NCBI GenBank assembly: GCA_964575335.1
Contig: CAZNPU010000013.1
Location: forward strand, 11,874-75,873
Length of the DNA: 64,000 nucleotides
From: CAZNPU01 sp964575335
GTDB lineage: Bacteria > Planctomycetota > Phycisphaerae > Phycisphaerales > SM1A02
Direction: 5' to 3'
Under the pieces are notes generated by a model. The model made no database searches, had not been told where the DNA came from, and saw only the letters and a list, made by a program, of their open reading frames with translations. Positions within the stretch are counted from its first letter, which is position 1. Every line of letters starts with the position of its first letter. Below are positions 47,492 through 56,812 of the stretch, piece after piece. The translations under genes and the position numbers were made by a program.

Positions 47492-48418
47492 ATGCGTGTG
47501 AACACCGTTGATTCAGTGATGCTCGAACAGCGCGCTGCGCAGCTGGCGAAGCGGTCGATCAAAACCGCATCGAAGCTGGCCGGCCTGCAGCTGGCGATGA
47601 GCATGCTGGACCTGACCACGCTGGAAGGCAAGGACTCGCCTGAAAAGGTGCGGTCGCTTTGCCGCAAGGCGATACGGCCATATGAAGGCGCAATCGACGG
47701 CGTTGCGGTTCCATCTGTCGCAGCGGTGTGCGTTTATCCTGCGCTGGTGCGTGTGGCGAAGGACGCTCTGGCTGGTTCAGACGTCAAGGTAGCGAGCGTG
47801 GCGACAGGCTTTCCCAGCGGGCAGTACCCGCTTGAAGTGCGTCTGGCCGACACGACTCGCGCGATTCAGGACGGCGCTGACGAAATCGACATGGTGATCA
47901 ACCGCGGCGCATTTCTTGCCGGTCGGTACAGCGATGTTGCTGATGAAATTCGTCAGGTGAAAGCGGCATGCGGCTCTGCGCATCTCAAGATCATTCTCGA
48001 AACCGGCGAGCTGGAGACCTATGACAATATCCGCCGCGCCAGCGATCTTGCGATTGACGCTGCAAGCTCGCTTCCCGGCGCTCCGCCGCTGGAAGACGGC
48101 GAGGTTTTCATCAAGACCTCGACCGGAAAAGTTTCGCCTGCAGCCACGCTGCCCGTCACGCTTGTGATGCTTGAGGCGATCCGCGATCACTATCTCGCCA
48201 CCGGCGTTCGGATCGGTATGAAGCCCGCAGGCGGTATTCGCACCGCCAAGCAGGCGCTGCAGTATCTGGTGATGGTGAAGGAAACGCTTGGCGACGCGTG
48301 GCTGACGCCCAGGCTCTTTCGCTTCGGCGCATCTTCGCTTGCCAACGATCTGCTGCGGCAGATTGTCAAACAAACCAGCGGCAAGTACGCCGCGAGCTAT
48401 GATTTTTCCGAGGCGTAA
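47492..48418 (+). CDS. deoC: Deoxyribose-phosphate aldolase
   Basis: The 308-residue barrel splits 2-deoxyribose 5-phosphate into glyceraldehyde 3-phosphate and acetaldehyde. The Schiff-base Lys is in EVFIKTSTGK, and DEIDMVINRGAFLAGRY, LKIILETGEL and IGMKPAGGIRT fit the family. Length is longer than the 220-260 of E. coli-type DeoC because of an N-terminal extension (TASKLAGLQLAMSML), typical of the actinobacterial branch. Start chosen at 47492; the longer open frame overlaps the debranching gene. The aldehyde dehydrogenase starts 2 bases after the stop, so the acetaldehyde can be oxidised by its neighbour. Confidence 0.94.
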   Translation: MRVNTVDSVMLEQRAAQLAKRSIKTASKLAGLQLAMSMLDLTTLEGKDSPEKVRSLCRKAIRPYEGAIDGVAVPSVAAVCVYPALVRVAKDALAGSDVKVASVATGFPSGQYPLEVRLADTTRAIQDGADEIDMVINRGAFLAGRYSDVADEIRQVKAACGSAHLKIILETGELETYDNIRRASDLAIDAASSLPGAPPLEDGEVFIKTSTGKVSPAATLPVTLVMLEAIRDHYLATGVRIGMKPAGGIRTAKQALQYLVMVKETLGDAWLTPRLFRFGASSLANDLLRQIVKQTSGKYAASYDFSEA

Positions 48419-48420
48419 TC

Positions 48421-49947
48421 ATGCAGCAGCCCGACAGCAAGACCTCGGTTGGAGAAAAAACGTGCGCTACTGCGTCAGCGGCGCAGCGATCAGCGGTTGA
48501 ATCAAACGGCAAGGCGCAGACGTGGGATTATTCGCCTGCGCCGGAAACCACAAAGGTTCACATTGCTCCGCGCTACGATCTGTTCATCAACGGCACGTTT
48601 GTCGCGCCCAAATCGAAAAAGTATTTCGCCACAATCAATCCCGCAAACGAGCAGGTCCTGAGCGAGATCGCTGAGGCGAGTGCGGCTGATGTTGATGCTG
48701 CGGTTGCAGCAGCCAAAGCAGCAGCGCCGAAGTGGGCAAAGCTCAAACCCACCGAGCGGGCCAAGTACATCTTCCGCATCGCGCGGCGAATTCAGGAGCG
48801 CGCCCGCGAACTGGCGGTGCTGGAGACGATCGACGGCGGCAAGCCCATCACTGAATCGCGTGATGTGGATATTCCACTGGCTGCGCAGCACTTTTTCTAT
48901 CACGCCGGCTGGGCGGACAAATTGCACTACGCCTTCCCGGGACGCGATCCCAGGCCGGTCGGTGTGTGCGGCCAGATCATTCCGTGGAATTTCCCCTTGC
49001 TGATGGCGGCATGGAAGCTTGCGCCCGCGCTGGCCTGCGGCAACACCTGCGTGCTCAAGCCGGCTGAAACGACGCCGCTCACCGCATTGCGCCTGGCGGA
49101 GATTCTGCAGGAAATCGAGTTGCCGCCCGGTGTGGTGAACATCATCACCGGCGCAGGTGCGACCGGAGAGGCGCTGGTCAATCATGCGAAGGTCAGGAAA
49201 ATCGCCTTCACCGGTTCAACCGAAGTCGGCAAGCGCATCGCTCAGGCATGCGCTGAATCGGACAAGAGGCTCACGCTTGAACTGGGCGGCAAATCACCCA
49301 ACATCATCTTTGAAGACGCATCGATCGATCAGGCAATCGAAGGCATTATTCAGGGCATTTACTTCAATCAGGGACACGTCTGCTGCGCGGGTTCGCGGCT
49401 ATTTGTGCAGGAGTCGATTCTGGATGAAGTGATTGCGAAACTCACGCACCGCATGAAGAGCCTGCGCGTGGGCGATCCGCTGGACAAGAACACCGACATC
49501 GGCGCGATCAATTCCAAAGCGCAGCTTGCGACGATCCATCGTTATCTTCAAGCGGGTCGCGATGAGGGCGCGCAGCTGCACGAAGTGAACGGTCAGCCGT
49601 TGCCGAGCAAGGGATTTTGGTGCCGGCCGTGCTTCTTCACCGGCGTGCAGCCGTCGCATGTGATTGCGCGCGAGGAGATTTTCGGGCCGGTGCTTGCGGT
49701 GATGAGCTTCCGCACGCCGGAGGAAGCGATCACCCGCGCCAACAATACGCCATACGGTTTGGCGGCAGGGGTGTGGACTGATAAGGGCAGCAAGATCTTC
49801 GAGATCGCGCGCAAGCTCAAGGCCGGCGTGGTGTGGTGCAACACCTACAACCGATTCGATCCGGCTTCGCCTTTTGGCGGATTCAAGGAATCAGGCTTTG
49901 GTCGGGAAGGCGGCATGCAGGGGTTGCGCGCATATGTGGAATTGTGA
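48421..49947 (+). CDS. Aldehyde dehydrogenase (NAD-dependent, active)
   Basis: The 508-residue enzyme belongs to the aldehyde dehydrogenase superfamily. NAD-binding parts PWNFPLLMAAWKLAPALA and FTGSTEVGKRI are clear. The catalytic Glu is in TLELGGKSPNIIF and the catalytic Cys in GHVCCAGSRLFV. About 45 extra residues rich in Ala and Ser lead the domain. It begins 2 bases after the deoC stop and is surely co-transcribed with it; oxidation of the acetaldehyde made by DeoC is the natural guess, but substrate is not shown by sequence. Confidence 0.95.
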   Translation: MQQPDSKTSVGEKTCATASAAQRSAVESNGKAQTWDYSPAPETTKVHIAPRYDLFINGTFVAPKSKKYFATINPANEQVLSEIAEASAADVDAAVAAAKAAAPKWAKLKPTERAKYIFRIARRIQERARELAVLETIDGGKPITESRDVDIPLAAQHFFYHAGWADKLHYAFPGRDPRPVGVCGQIIPWNFPLLMAAWKLAPALACGNTCVLKPAETTPLTALRLAEILQEIELPPGVVNIITGAGATGEALVNHAKVRKIAFTGSTEVGKRIAQACAESDKRLTLELGGKSPNIIFEDASIDQAIEGIIQGIYFNQGHVCCAGSRLFVQESILDEVIAKLTHRMKSLRVGDPLDKNTDIGAINSKAQLATIHRYLQAGRDEGAQLHEVNGQPLPSKGFWCRPCFFTGVQPSHVIAREEIFGPVLAVMSFRTPEEAITRANNTPYGLAAGVWTDKGSKIFEIARKLKAGVVWCNTYNRFDPASPFGGFKESGFGREGGMQGLRAYVEL

Positions 49948-50028
49948 TCGGCAGCGTGCGATGAACGTGCAGTGCAGCGCGATGCGGTGAGCAATCAGGC
50001 GATCAGCCAATCAATCTCGCTTAGCTAA

Positions 50029-50808
50029 TCAATCGGCGTGGAGGGGCGGTTCATGCGGCGGCGCTGCATCGGTATGTTCTGATTCAATCGTGCCGCGCTT
50101 CTGAAGATAGATCGCCAGCACCCAGCACAAGAGCGCCCAGGCCAGACCGGCGGACCAGCCGGCCAGCACGTCCGTTGGATAATGAACGCCCAGATAAATA
50201 CGGCTTATGCCTACAAGAAAAGTAAGAAACAGCGCAACGCAGAGCACATACAGCTTGGTGCGGCGATCGGGCGTCAGGCGCATGAGCAAAGCGGCAAGCG
50301 TGAGATACACAATAGCCGCCAGCATGGCGTGACCGCTTGGAAAGCTCGCGGTTGTCACGTCGATAAGATGCGGCACCACGTCCGGGCGCGGCCGATCGAA
50401 ATACCACTTCAATCCGTTGCTGACCAGATTGCCGGTGATCGTCGCGCCGATGACAAGCCACATCGCATGCCGCTTGTTCTCAAGCCACAGATAGCCTGCG
50501 ACAGCCAGCACCACAAGAACAAGCACTGCTGCACTGCCCAATGCGGTAATGTCTCGCGCAACTCCCATGAGCCACCGCGGCCCGGCGGGCATTGAGGGAT
50601 CGGCGCTATGCCGCAGTGACCGCATGATCCATCGATCAAAGGCGTGCGTGCTGCCTTCGCTGACTTCATCAGCCAGTTCGATGAAACCCCATGTCATCAG
50701 CACAACCGCAAGCAGCGCAATGAGCACGCCCGCTTCTTTGAAGTGAATGCGATTCACAAGCGTTCGCATCAATTCGATTGCGCGGGATGGAGCAGTCGGC
50801 TTCATCAT
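50029..50808 (-). CDS. PAP2-family membrane phosphatase
   Basis: The 259-residue protein has about six membrane helices and the three phosphatase motifs: KWYFDRPRP, FPSGHAM and SRIYLGVHYPTD. Such enzymes dephosphorylate lipid phosphates or undecaprenyl diphosphate. The acidic C-terminal tail (ESEHTDAAPPHEPPLHAD) is not part of the domain. It lies on the opposite strand between the aldehyde dehydrogenase and its truncated homologue, splitting what otherwise looks like one operon. Confidence 0.92.
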   Translation of the reverse strand: MMKPTAPSRAIELMRTLVNRIHFKEAGVLIALLAVVLMTWGFIELADEVSEGSTHAFDRWIMRSLRHSADPSMPAGPRWLMGVARDITALGSAAVLVLVVLAVAGYLWLENKRHAMWLVIGATITGNLVSNGLKWYFDRPRPDVVPHLIDVTTASFPSGHAMLAAIVYLTLAALLMRLTPDRRTKLYVLCVALFLTFLVGISRIYLGVHYPTDVLAGWSAGLAWALLCWVLAIYLQKRGTIESEHTDAAPPHEPPLHAD

Positions 50809-50902
50809 GAATCACGAGCGCTCAAAGGGCGTGGCGTGCATTTGTGGATTCTGCGCCCTTTGCCCCATACCGGCCATTGGCGCAGTTTCGTACAATGATT
50901 GC

Positions 50903-51850
50903 ATGTCTGAGCGTCTGAGCGTCATCAAGACTTACAAGCTTTACGTCAACGGCGGATTCCCGCGAAGCGAATCCGGGCGGTCTCTGCCTGTTCACGATCA
51001 ATCCGGCGCGGTGATCGCGCAGGTGTGCCACGGCTCGCGTAAGGATGTGCGTGATGCGGTGGAAGCGGCAGCGGCTGCACAACCCAAGTGGGCCGGCGCG
51101 ACGGCCTACAACCGCGGGCAAGTGCTCTACCGCATGGCGGAAATGCTTGAAGGCAAACGCCAGGAGTTCGCAGCGGTGCTGCGTGAAACATCTCAGGCGC
51201 ATCCTTCTGATAAGAAGACGCAACGGTCCAAAGCCAGGTCAATGCGGCTGCGCCGGATGAGCGCAGCTGAAGCGCTGCGTGAGGTTGATGCGGCGATTGA
51301 TCGTTTGGTGTGCTTTGGCGGCTGGGCTGACAAGTACGCCCAGGTGCTTGGATGCAACAACCCGGTGGCGGGGCCGTACTACAACTTCACCGTGCCCGAG
51401 CCGACGGGTGTTGTGGGTGTTGTGACCCCAACGATGCACAATGCGCCGGCATTGCTGGGCTTGGTCACGCTGCTTGCGCCGCCGCTGTGTGCGGGGAACA
51501 CGGTCGTGGTCATTGCAGGGAATCGCGCGATGCTTCCAGCTGCAGTATTTGGCGAAGTATGCGCAACGTCAGATGTGCCGTCCGGCGCGGTCAACATTAT
51601 CACCGGCCAAACCAATGAATTGATCGAGCATCTCGCCCAGCATCGCAACGTCAACGCCATCAGCGCTGCTGGCGTATCGCGCGAAGAGGCGCAAACCCTC
51701 AGGCGCGGCATGGCGGAGAACATCAAGCGCGTTCACATACATGCCAGCCTGGATCGCGATGCGTGGTTCGATGACGAGGTTTGCCAAAGCCCGTGGATGA
51801 TTGAGCCATTTGTTGAAATGAAAACGATCTGGCATCCGGCATCGGTGTGA
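50903..51850 (+). CDS. Truncated aldehyde-dehydrogenase-like protein without catalytic residues
   Basis: The 315-residue protein matches the N-terminal NAD-binding half of aldehyde dehydrogenases: TYKLYVNGGFPRSESGRSL, PTGVVGVVTPTMHNAPALLG, and SGAVNIITGQTNELIEHLAQ. It ends where the catalytic domain should start. By alignment with the full enzyme at 48.4 kb, the Glu of LELGG has become part of HIHASLDRD and no Cys nucleophile is present. The frame stays open and protein-like to its stop, so it is more likely a kept partner than a fresh pseudogene. It faces the same way as deoC and the active enzyme. I infer an inactive partner subunit. Confidence 0.8.
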   Translation: MSERLSVIKTYKLYVNGGFPRSESGRSLPVHDQSGAVIAQVCHGSRKDVRDAVEAAAAAQPKWAGATAYNRGQVLYRMAEMLEGKRQEFAAVLRETSQAHPSDKKTQRSKARSMRLRRMSAAEALREVDAAIDRLVCFGGWADKYAQVLGCNNPVAGPYYNFTVPEPTGVVGVVTPTMHNAPALLGLVTLLAPPLCAGNTVVVIAGNRAMLPAAVFGEVCATSDVPSGAVNIITGQTNELIEHLAQHRNVNAISAAGVSREEAQTLRRGMAENIKRVHIHASLDRDAWFDDEVCQSPWMIEPFVEMKTIWHPASV

Positions 51851-51972
51851 TGCTGCCGTTATCAACTGCCACCAATTGTTTGCTCGCTGTTGCTGGGTGG
51901 ATCGCAACAGTGGCGGAGAAGCAGCGGAAGGGGTGGCGTGCGATGATGGTCAGCCAACGCGGTGCAGCGTGT

Positions 51973-52929
51973 TCAGAGTGACGGAACGAGAACGAGCACG
52001 GGCTGCTGCGGACGCGCATTGTTTGGATTGCCCCGCGTGCCGACAAGCAGAGGTTCGCCGTTGACCAGCCGTTGCGGGAAGTGCCGCTTGATGAGATCCG
52101 TCACTTCGCTGCTGTACAAACCGCTTGTCGGATGAATGGCTCTGCGGTCGAACAGCCCAACCGTCACCACGCTGCGCTTATTGACATCATCGTGATAGAA
52201 ATACGCTTCAAATCCCTGGCGGCGGAGGCGGGCTGCGTCTTCCTCAGCACGGCGGCGAATTTCGTCATAGCTGAGCTGACCGCTTCCAAAGTCATCCCAC
52301 AGCGCGACGTCCAGCGTGTACAGCGGGTTCACATTGGGATGGGCTTTGCGGGCTGAAAGCAGATCGTACGGATGCAGCTCGCCCTGCTGCGCGCGAAGGT
52401 CGAGCCGGGCAAGAATGACGCGGTTGAAGACCGGCCGACCCTGATATTCGATCGCTTTGAAACGCTCCTGATCGGCCTCGGCCTGCGGGTCATCGCGGCC
52501 GGTGTAGTGGCCATAGACAACCATCGAACCTTTTGAGGTGGTGTGAACCCGGGCGCCTCGCACCTGCGGGGCGATGACGGGCAACTGCTGCACCATCTGC
52601 TCGGCAGCAGCCCGGTGATTCTGTCCCGTGAATGTGCCCAGGACCAGCGACCATGTGGAATGAGGCTGCTGCGAACTGGCGGCACTCCCGCTGCTGCCCC
52701 GGCTGGATGAGGCGTTTCGCGATCGGGCCTGATCGGCCCAGTCTTCGCCGAAATACAGCCTGTCGTCCGCAGCTGTGCTGTTATTGGCTACTTGTTTTCG
52801 GTCGGTCAAATTGCGGCTGTTGTTTTTGGAGATGTCGCCGGTTGTCTTTGTGCCGTCGTTGCATCCAGGCAGCGTCAGGAGCAAAAACGCGGCCAGCAGC
52901 ACGGGAAGGGTTTTTTTATCGGCCGTCAT
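51973..52929 (-). CDS. Lipoprotein with two SPOR-like repeats
   Basis: The 318-residue protein starts with a lipobox signal (LLAAFLLLTLPGC) and a Ser/Asn-rich linker. Two domains then look alike: WSLVLGTFTG...AAEQMVQQL...VHTTSKGSMVVYGHY near 90-150, and YTLDVALWDD...DAARLRRQGFEAYFYHDD...SVVTVGLF near 205-275. The pattern of strand, helix, strand with a G-x-F end matches SPOR domains, which bind denuded peptidoglycan strands at division sites. The match is by pattern only, so I keep the domain call tentative. It stands alone, divergent from the flgM-like gene. Confidence 0.65.
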   Translation of the reverse strand: MTADKKTLPVLLAAFLLLTLPGCNDGTKTTGDISKNNSRNLTDRKQVANNSTAADDRLYFGEDWADQARSRNASSSRGSSGSAASSQQPHSTWSLVLGTFTGQNHRAAAEQMVQQLPVIAPQVRGARVHTTSKGSMVVYGHYTGRDDPQAEADQERFKAIEYQGRPVFNRVILARLDLRAQQGELHPYDLLSARKAHPNVNPLYTLDVALWDDFGSGQLSYDEIRRRAEEDAARLRRQGFEAYFYHDDVNKRSVVTVGLFDRRAIHPTSGLYSSEVTDLIKRHFPQRLVNGEPLLVGTRGNPNNARPQQPVLVLVPSL

Positions 52930-53202
52930 CGGGAAGCTCGCAACCTGAGTCGTAGGGTCAATTGCGGGTATTTGTCACCTGAAAAGTGGGGGCGAGGTCC
53001 GAAAACTCTCGCAACCTTACGATTCTACGTGACTTGTGTCAAAAACACCGAAAATCCTAAAGTTCAAGCCAAACCGTCGGTTCCGACGATAGTCAGGAGC
53101 GTGGACCAGGGCCTTACCAGCTTCAGATTCGCGGCCAGGCCCTCTCGCGTTCCATTCGAATCGGCACGCTCGCCACATTAAGCCGCGAAGGAGTCTTCTT
53201 TG

Positions 53203-53544
53203 ATGTCTGATTTTGCACCGATCACGCCTGCGACGCCAGGATCAATGGGCCCCATCGCCCGGATTGCCTCCGGCACCGTGCAGTCCATCGGCACCACACC
53301 TGCCGCCGCCAGCACCAACGGCAGCGTCAAAACCAGCAGCACTACCAGCAGTGGGACCAAGCCGCTCGGCGATCGCGTGGAGCTTTCCAGCTTTGCCCGC
53401 TATCTCGCTCAACTGCGGCAGTTGCCCGACGTGCGGCTCGATCGCGTGCAGCAGGTGCGACAAGCCATCGAAAATGGCTCATACGAAACCGCCGAAAAGC
53501 TCGACACCGCCATCGACCGGCTGCTGGACGACCTCGACTGGTAA
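53203..53544 (+). CDS. flgM: FlgM-like anti-sigma-28 factor
   Basis: AAGGAG lies 9 bases before the ATG at 53203; 113 residues follow. The N-terminal 60 are Ser/Thr/Gly-rich and probably disordered, as FlgM is when free. The C-terminal part DRVELSSFARYLAQLRQLPD, then RLDRVQQVRQAIENGSYET, matches the sigma-28 binding segment. FlgM holds the flagellar sigma factor until the hook is built and is then exported. No other flagellar gene is in this window, but its presence suggests a motile stage. A terminator follows. Confidence 0.85.
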   Translation: MSDFAPITPATPGSMGPIARIASGTVQSIGTTPAAASTNGSVKTSSTTSSGTKPLGDRVELSSFARYLAQLRQLPDVRLDRVQQVRQAIENGSYETAEKLDTAIDRLLDDLDW

Positions 53545-53606
53545 TCCCACGCTATCTCTCAGCTCCGTATAAACACAACACAATCTCCCAACCGAATCAC
53601 TCCCAG

Positions 53607-53630
53607 GCCCGCCATGCCGCGGGCTTTTTT
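53607..53630 (+). terminator. Intrinsic terminator after the flgM-like gene
   Basis: GCCCGC pairs with GCGGGC around a 6-base loop (CATGCC), and six T follow directly. It begins 62 bases after the stop. Confidence 0.75.
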
Positions 53631-53660
53631 CGTTTTCCAATCGGTTGCGGAAACGTGAGG

Positions 53661-53871
53661 TTTACCGCGGAGATCGCGGAGAACGCGGAGGAGGATGAGG
53701 GTTTGCCCCAGATGACTGGTTTTCACGCGGCGCTTGACAAGGTGACAGGATGACAAGGTGCAAGGGTGATTGGGCGATAGACGGAGCAGATCACCTTGTC
53801 ACCCTTTCACCTTGTCTTCCCTTCTCTCCCTCTTCTCCCATCTCCGCGTTCTCCGCGATCTCCGCGGTGAA
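53661..53871. repeat. Hairpin repeat element, copy A (both arms)
   Basis: The outer arms at 53664-53690 and 53842-53868 are a perfect 27-base inverted repeat built on CGCGGAGATCGCGGAG. Inside is a second layer: GACAAGGTG...CAAGGGTGA on the left against TCACCCTTTCACCTTGTC on the right, around the core CGGAGCAGATCACC. The whole stretch of about 211 bases could fold into one long hairpin. No protein is encoded; open frames across it have the repeated spurious content typical of such elements. It fills most of the gap between flgM and the next secreted protein. Confidence 0.85.
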
Positions 53872-53971
53872 TAACACCCTCTCCGCATCTTCCTTTGGAT
53901 TTCTTTGATCCATTGCGCATGAGCAATTGATACATTGCAATGACGACAATGACGAAACGGAGGCGAGCGTC

Positions 53972-55102
53972 ATGCTCATGTCCATGCTCACGCGACCACG
54001 CTGCGGTCATACAACGAAAAAGAGCAGTCCGGCGTTGCCCCACCGCAGCAGCATCATCGCTGCCGCTGCTGCTGCATTGGCTCTTGCCAGCTCGTTTCAG
54101 GCTCACAGCCAGGTGATTGAGCTTGCCCTTGACTCAGCATGGAGCGTCTCGAGCATCGATCTGCAACTCGAAGCGGAAATACCCGGCAGCGTCATCGGCA
54201 ATTACGACCCTGTCACCAACCCCCAGGGCACGCTGACCCGGCCGGGGTACTTCGGCGGCAGCGGCAATCTGCCGGTTGCGATCAGCCTCGATCCAACCCT
54301 CACCGTGCAGCGTCAAACTCGCCCGGTCGGCAACATGCGGCTGCGGGTGAATCTCGACAACTACACGCTGACGCTCGCTAACCTGCACGCAGATCTGCTG
54401 GCAGGCGAAACGGTCCCCATGGACCTCCATGCCCTGCTGACCTACGAAACCTTCCGCACGTTCCAGCCCGATTCAATTTTTATCAGCAGCGGCGTCGCCG
54501 TGCCGCTCCCACTGGGGCAGGGAGAGCTGACGTCATTCCTGCTCGAGCAAGTCTCCCCGCCGGTGACAGCAACCCTCACGCTGCACGATGATGATCAGGG
54601 CAGTTATCACTTTCTTCTGCAGATGCCGGTGACGTTCACCGCAACAGCACAGGCGCTTGATCAGTCGTTCACAACCGGACCATTGCCCTGGCTGCTGACG
54701 ATCAGCGGTACGCTCGCATTCAAAGGCAATGATGATGTAACAGTTACGCTTTCAACGCATCTACTGACAGCGGAAGAAGTGCACGATTCGTTGCCGGGCG
54801 CGTTCAGCAACGTCCCGGTCGACTTGCCGACCATATTGCCGCCGGGCCAGACCGTACATCTGCTGCTGAGTGGCCAGATGAAATCCCTGTCGCTTTCGCT
54901 TGATCTGCCGATCTCGGTAACCGCCCACGGCATAGTCCCTCAGTCAGGCGACACCAACGGCGACGGCGCTGTGAATGTCAACGACGTGCTGGCTGTGATC
55001 AGCAGCTGGGGCGCGTGCCCTGTTTGTTCTGCGGATATCAACGGCGATGGCGTAGTGGATGTCCTCGACCTGCTGATGGTCATTCAGCATTGGGGCCGTT
55101 GA
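53972..55102 (+). CDS. Secreted protein with dockerin-like repeats
   Basis: GGAGG lies 8 bases before the ATG at 53972, giving 376 residues. A basic N-terminus leads to a signal peptide (IIAAAAAALALASSFQAHS). The body of about 280 residues is beta-rich (VIELALDSAWSVSSIDLQ, then VNLDNYTLTLANLHADLL) with no catalytic motif I recognise. The end carries two dockerin-like Ca-binding repeats: GDGAVNVNDVLAVISSWGAC and DGVVDVLDLLMVIQHWG. It shares this tail with the nuclease-like protein at 13.7 kb, so both may dock to the same partner. Confidence 0.82.
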   Translation: MLMSMLTRPRCGHTTKKSSPALPHRSSIIAAAAAALALASSFQAHSQVIELALDSAWSVSSIDLQLEAEIPGSVIGNYDPVTNPQGTLTRPGYFGGSGNLPVAISLDPTLTVQRQTRPVGNMRLRVNLDNYTLTLANLHADLLAGETVPMDLHALLTYETFRTFQPDSIFISSGVAVPLPLGQGELTSFLLEQVSPPVTATLTLHDDDQGSYHFLLQMPVTFTATAQALDQSFTTGPLPWLLTISGTLAFKGNDDVTVTLSTHLLTAEEVHDSLPGAFSNVPVDLPTILPPGQTVHLLLSGQMKSLSLSLDLPISVTAHGIVPQSGDTNGDGAVNVNDVLAVISSWGACPVCSADINGDGVVDVLDLLMVIQHWGR

Positions 55103-55106
55103 CTGC

Positions 55107-55350
55107 GATCCGGTGGATTGATGCAAACCCGTGTCTGTTGATCGAGAGACAAGGGGAGCGTCCGTCGCCGCCTGGGTCGATTCACCGCGGAGATCGCGGA
55201 GAGCGCGGAGGAGAGAGAAGAGATGGAGACAAGGAGAAGGGGAGACAGGGGGATAAGGAGAGCTTGATACGGTGACACGGTGCAAGGGTGCTGGCGATAT
55301 GCAGAGCAGATCACCCTTGCACCATGTCACCTTGTCTCCTCATCCCCTTG
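55107..55350. repeat. Hairpin repeat element, copy B (right outer arm missing)
   Basis: A leader shared with copy C (TTGATGCAAACCCGTGTCTG at about 55118) precedes the left arm TTCACCGCGGAGATCGCGG (55181 on). The centre has GGTGCAAGGGTG, the core GCAGAGCAGATCACCC and the returning CACCATGTCACCTTGTC. The right CGCGGAG arm is lost; unrelated wording follows. The element lies between the stop of the dockerin-bearing gene and the stop of the smaller amidohydrolase gene. Confidence 0.75.
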
Positions 55351-55394
55351 TCAAACGTGGCAGAATGACAAGGTGCTGGGGCGATGGAGCGCCG

Positions 55395-56735
55395 TCACTC
55401 CAGCAGGCCGAGTTGGCGGTATTTCTCCTGATATTTTTCATACAGTGCGGACTGGCGATTGCCCAGGTCAATGCGCCGGCCGTCGATGAACGCCACGAGC
55501 GTTTCAGTGGTGATTTCCAGCACGTCGCCAGTGGTGATGATGAGCGTGGCGGATTTGCCCGGTTCGATCGAACCATGCGTTGATCCGATGCCGATGATTT
55601 CCGCAGCCGACAGCGTCACAGCCCGAAGGGCATCCTGCTTGTACAGGCCGTATGCCGCTGCCGTCGCAGCCATGTGATTGAGGTTCCGCTCGTGTGCCGC
55701 CTCTTCGCCGGTGGCGATGCAGAACCGCACGCCGGCAGCCTGGAGTTTGGCAGGCAGGGTGAAGGGGTGATCATACGGGTCATGTCTTCGTGCGGGCAGG
55801 CGATGGATGCCGCTGATGATGACCGGCACATCGTATTTCTTGAGCAGCGTTGCGACTTCATCCGCATGAGCGCCGCCGACGATCACGATCTTCACGCCAC
55901 GCCTGTTTGCCCACGCCACCGCCGATTCGATCTGCCCTGCGGAAGACGCATTCACAAAGATCGGCTTCTGGCCGCTGAGCACTTCACGCAGGCCTTCATA
56001 CCGCAGATCGGTTGCAAGATACGGATCGGCCTGTTTGGCTTTGACGTATGCGATGGCCTCGTCCATCAGCTTCTCGATGGCTTCAAGGTCTTCGCGAATC
56101 TCCTTGCGCTGCTGCTCTTCGCTGCGGTTCACCCACCATGCAGTGATTGGTTCGGTGCGAGGCCAGTTGAGCACGAGTCCCGCTTCCGCATCGATGGTCA
56201 TGTCTTCCCACGTCCAGCCGTCGAGGCGAATCGTGGAGCAGCGGCCGGCGATCAGTCCGCCGCGCGGCATGACCAGCGCAGTAAGAATGCCGTTGGCTCG
56301 CGTGACGGGAATGAGATCAGAATCAGGATTGATCGCCGGGGCGGCTCGCACCTCCGGCTTCACGCGGCCTAACTCGCTGTGATCGTTGGTTTGTCTGATG
56401 TCGCCGATCTCAGTCAACCCAAGATACGTCGAGGGCAGAATGAGTCCGGGATACACATGCAGGCCAGCAGCGTCGTAACGCACAGCGTCTTCGAGATCGG
56501 CTGGCGGTTCGCCCTGTCCGACAGCGGTGATTTTGCCCTTGTCGAAAATGACGTAGCCGTTGTCAATGACCTCGCCGGAAACCGTGTGAACGGTCCCGCC
56601 GTGGATGATGACAGGTTGCTTCTGCGGCGGTGCGGGAATCTGACGCGACTGAGCCTGAGCGCTTTGTTCAACACCAGGCAGGCTGCACAGTGTCGCGAAC
56701 AGGCCAATGATCATGATGATGAGGTGTTGTGTCAT
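55395..56735 (-). CDS. Secreted amidohydrolase-fold protein, metal site degenerate
   Basis: I start at the ATG at 56735 (MTQHLIIMII), which puts the signal peptide (LIIMIIGLFATLCSLPGVEQ) at the N-terminus; 446 residues. The fold is that of imidazolonepropionase-type amidohydrolases: VIIHGGTVHTVSGEVIDNGY at the start, VSFNS-like strands replaced by IVIVGGAHADEVATLLKKYD, and the closing ADLIVT-type strand SIEPGKSATLIITTGD. Where active members have PGLIDxHxH, it reads PGLILPSTYLG, so both His are lost. It follows the two-domain amidohydrolase by 77 bases and is probably co-transcribed. A structural or accessory role is likely. Confidence 0.85.
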   Translation of the reverse strand: MTQHLIIMIIGLFATLCSLPGVEQSAQAQSRQIPAPPQKQPVIIHGGTVHTVSGEVIDNGYVIFDKGKITAVGQGEPPADLEDAVRYDAAGLHVYPGLILPSTYLGLTEIGDIRQTNDHSELGRVKPEVRAAPAINPDSDLIPVTRANGILTALVMPRGGLIAGRCSTIRLDGWTWEDMTIDAEAGLVLNWPRTEPITAWWVNRSEEQQRKEIREDLEAIEKLMDEAIAYVKAKQADPYLATDLRYEGLREVLSGQKPIFVNASSAGQIESAVAWANRRGVKIVIVGGAHADEVATLLKKYDVPVIISGIHRLPARRHDPYDHPFTLPAKLQAAGVRFCIATGEEAAHERNLNHMAATAAAYGLYKQDALRAVTLSAAEIIGIGSTHGSIEPGKSATLIITTGDVLEITTETLVAFIDGRRIDLGNRQSALYEKYQEKYRQLGLLE

Positions 56736-56812
56736 GATGATGTTCGCCAATCGTGATGGTGGTGATGATGCGTGATGAGCGTCAGCCGATGTGCATGAGC
56801 GTTGACGGAAAT

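Noticed and set aside
50903..51850. Short ALDH-like gene as a plain pseudogene
   Set aside because: No internal stop or frameshift, intact ATG, protein-like composition throughout; a kept inactive partner is more likely, though not proven.
53056..53092. TAAAGTTC followed by CCGACGATA upstream of the flgM-like gene, resembling a sigma-28 promoter
   Set aside because: The spacing between the two boxes is about ten bases too long for a sigma-28 promoter.
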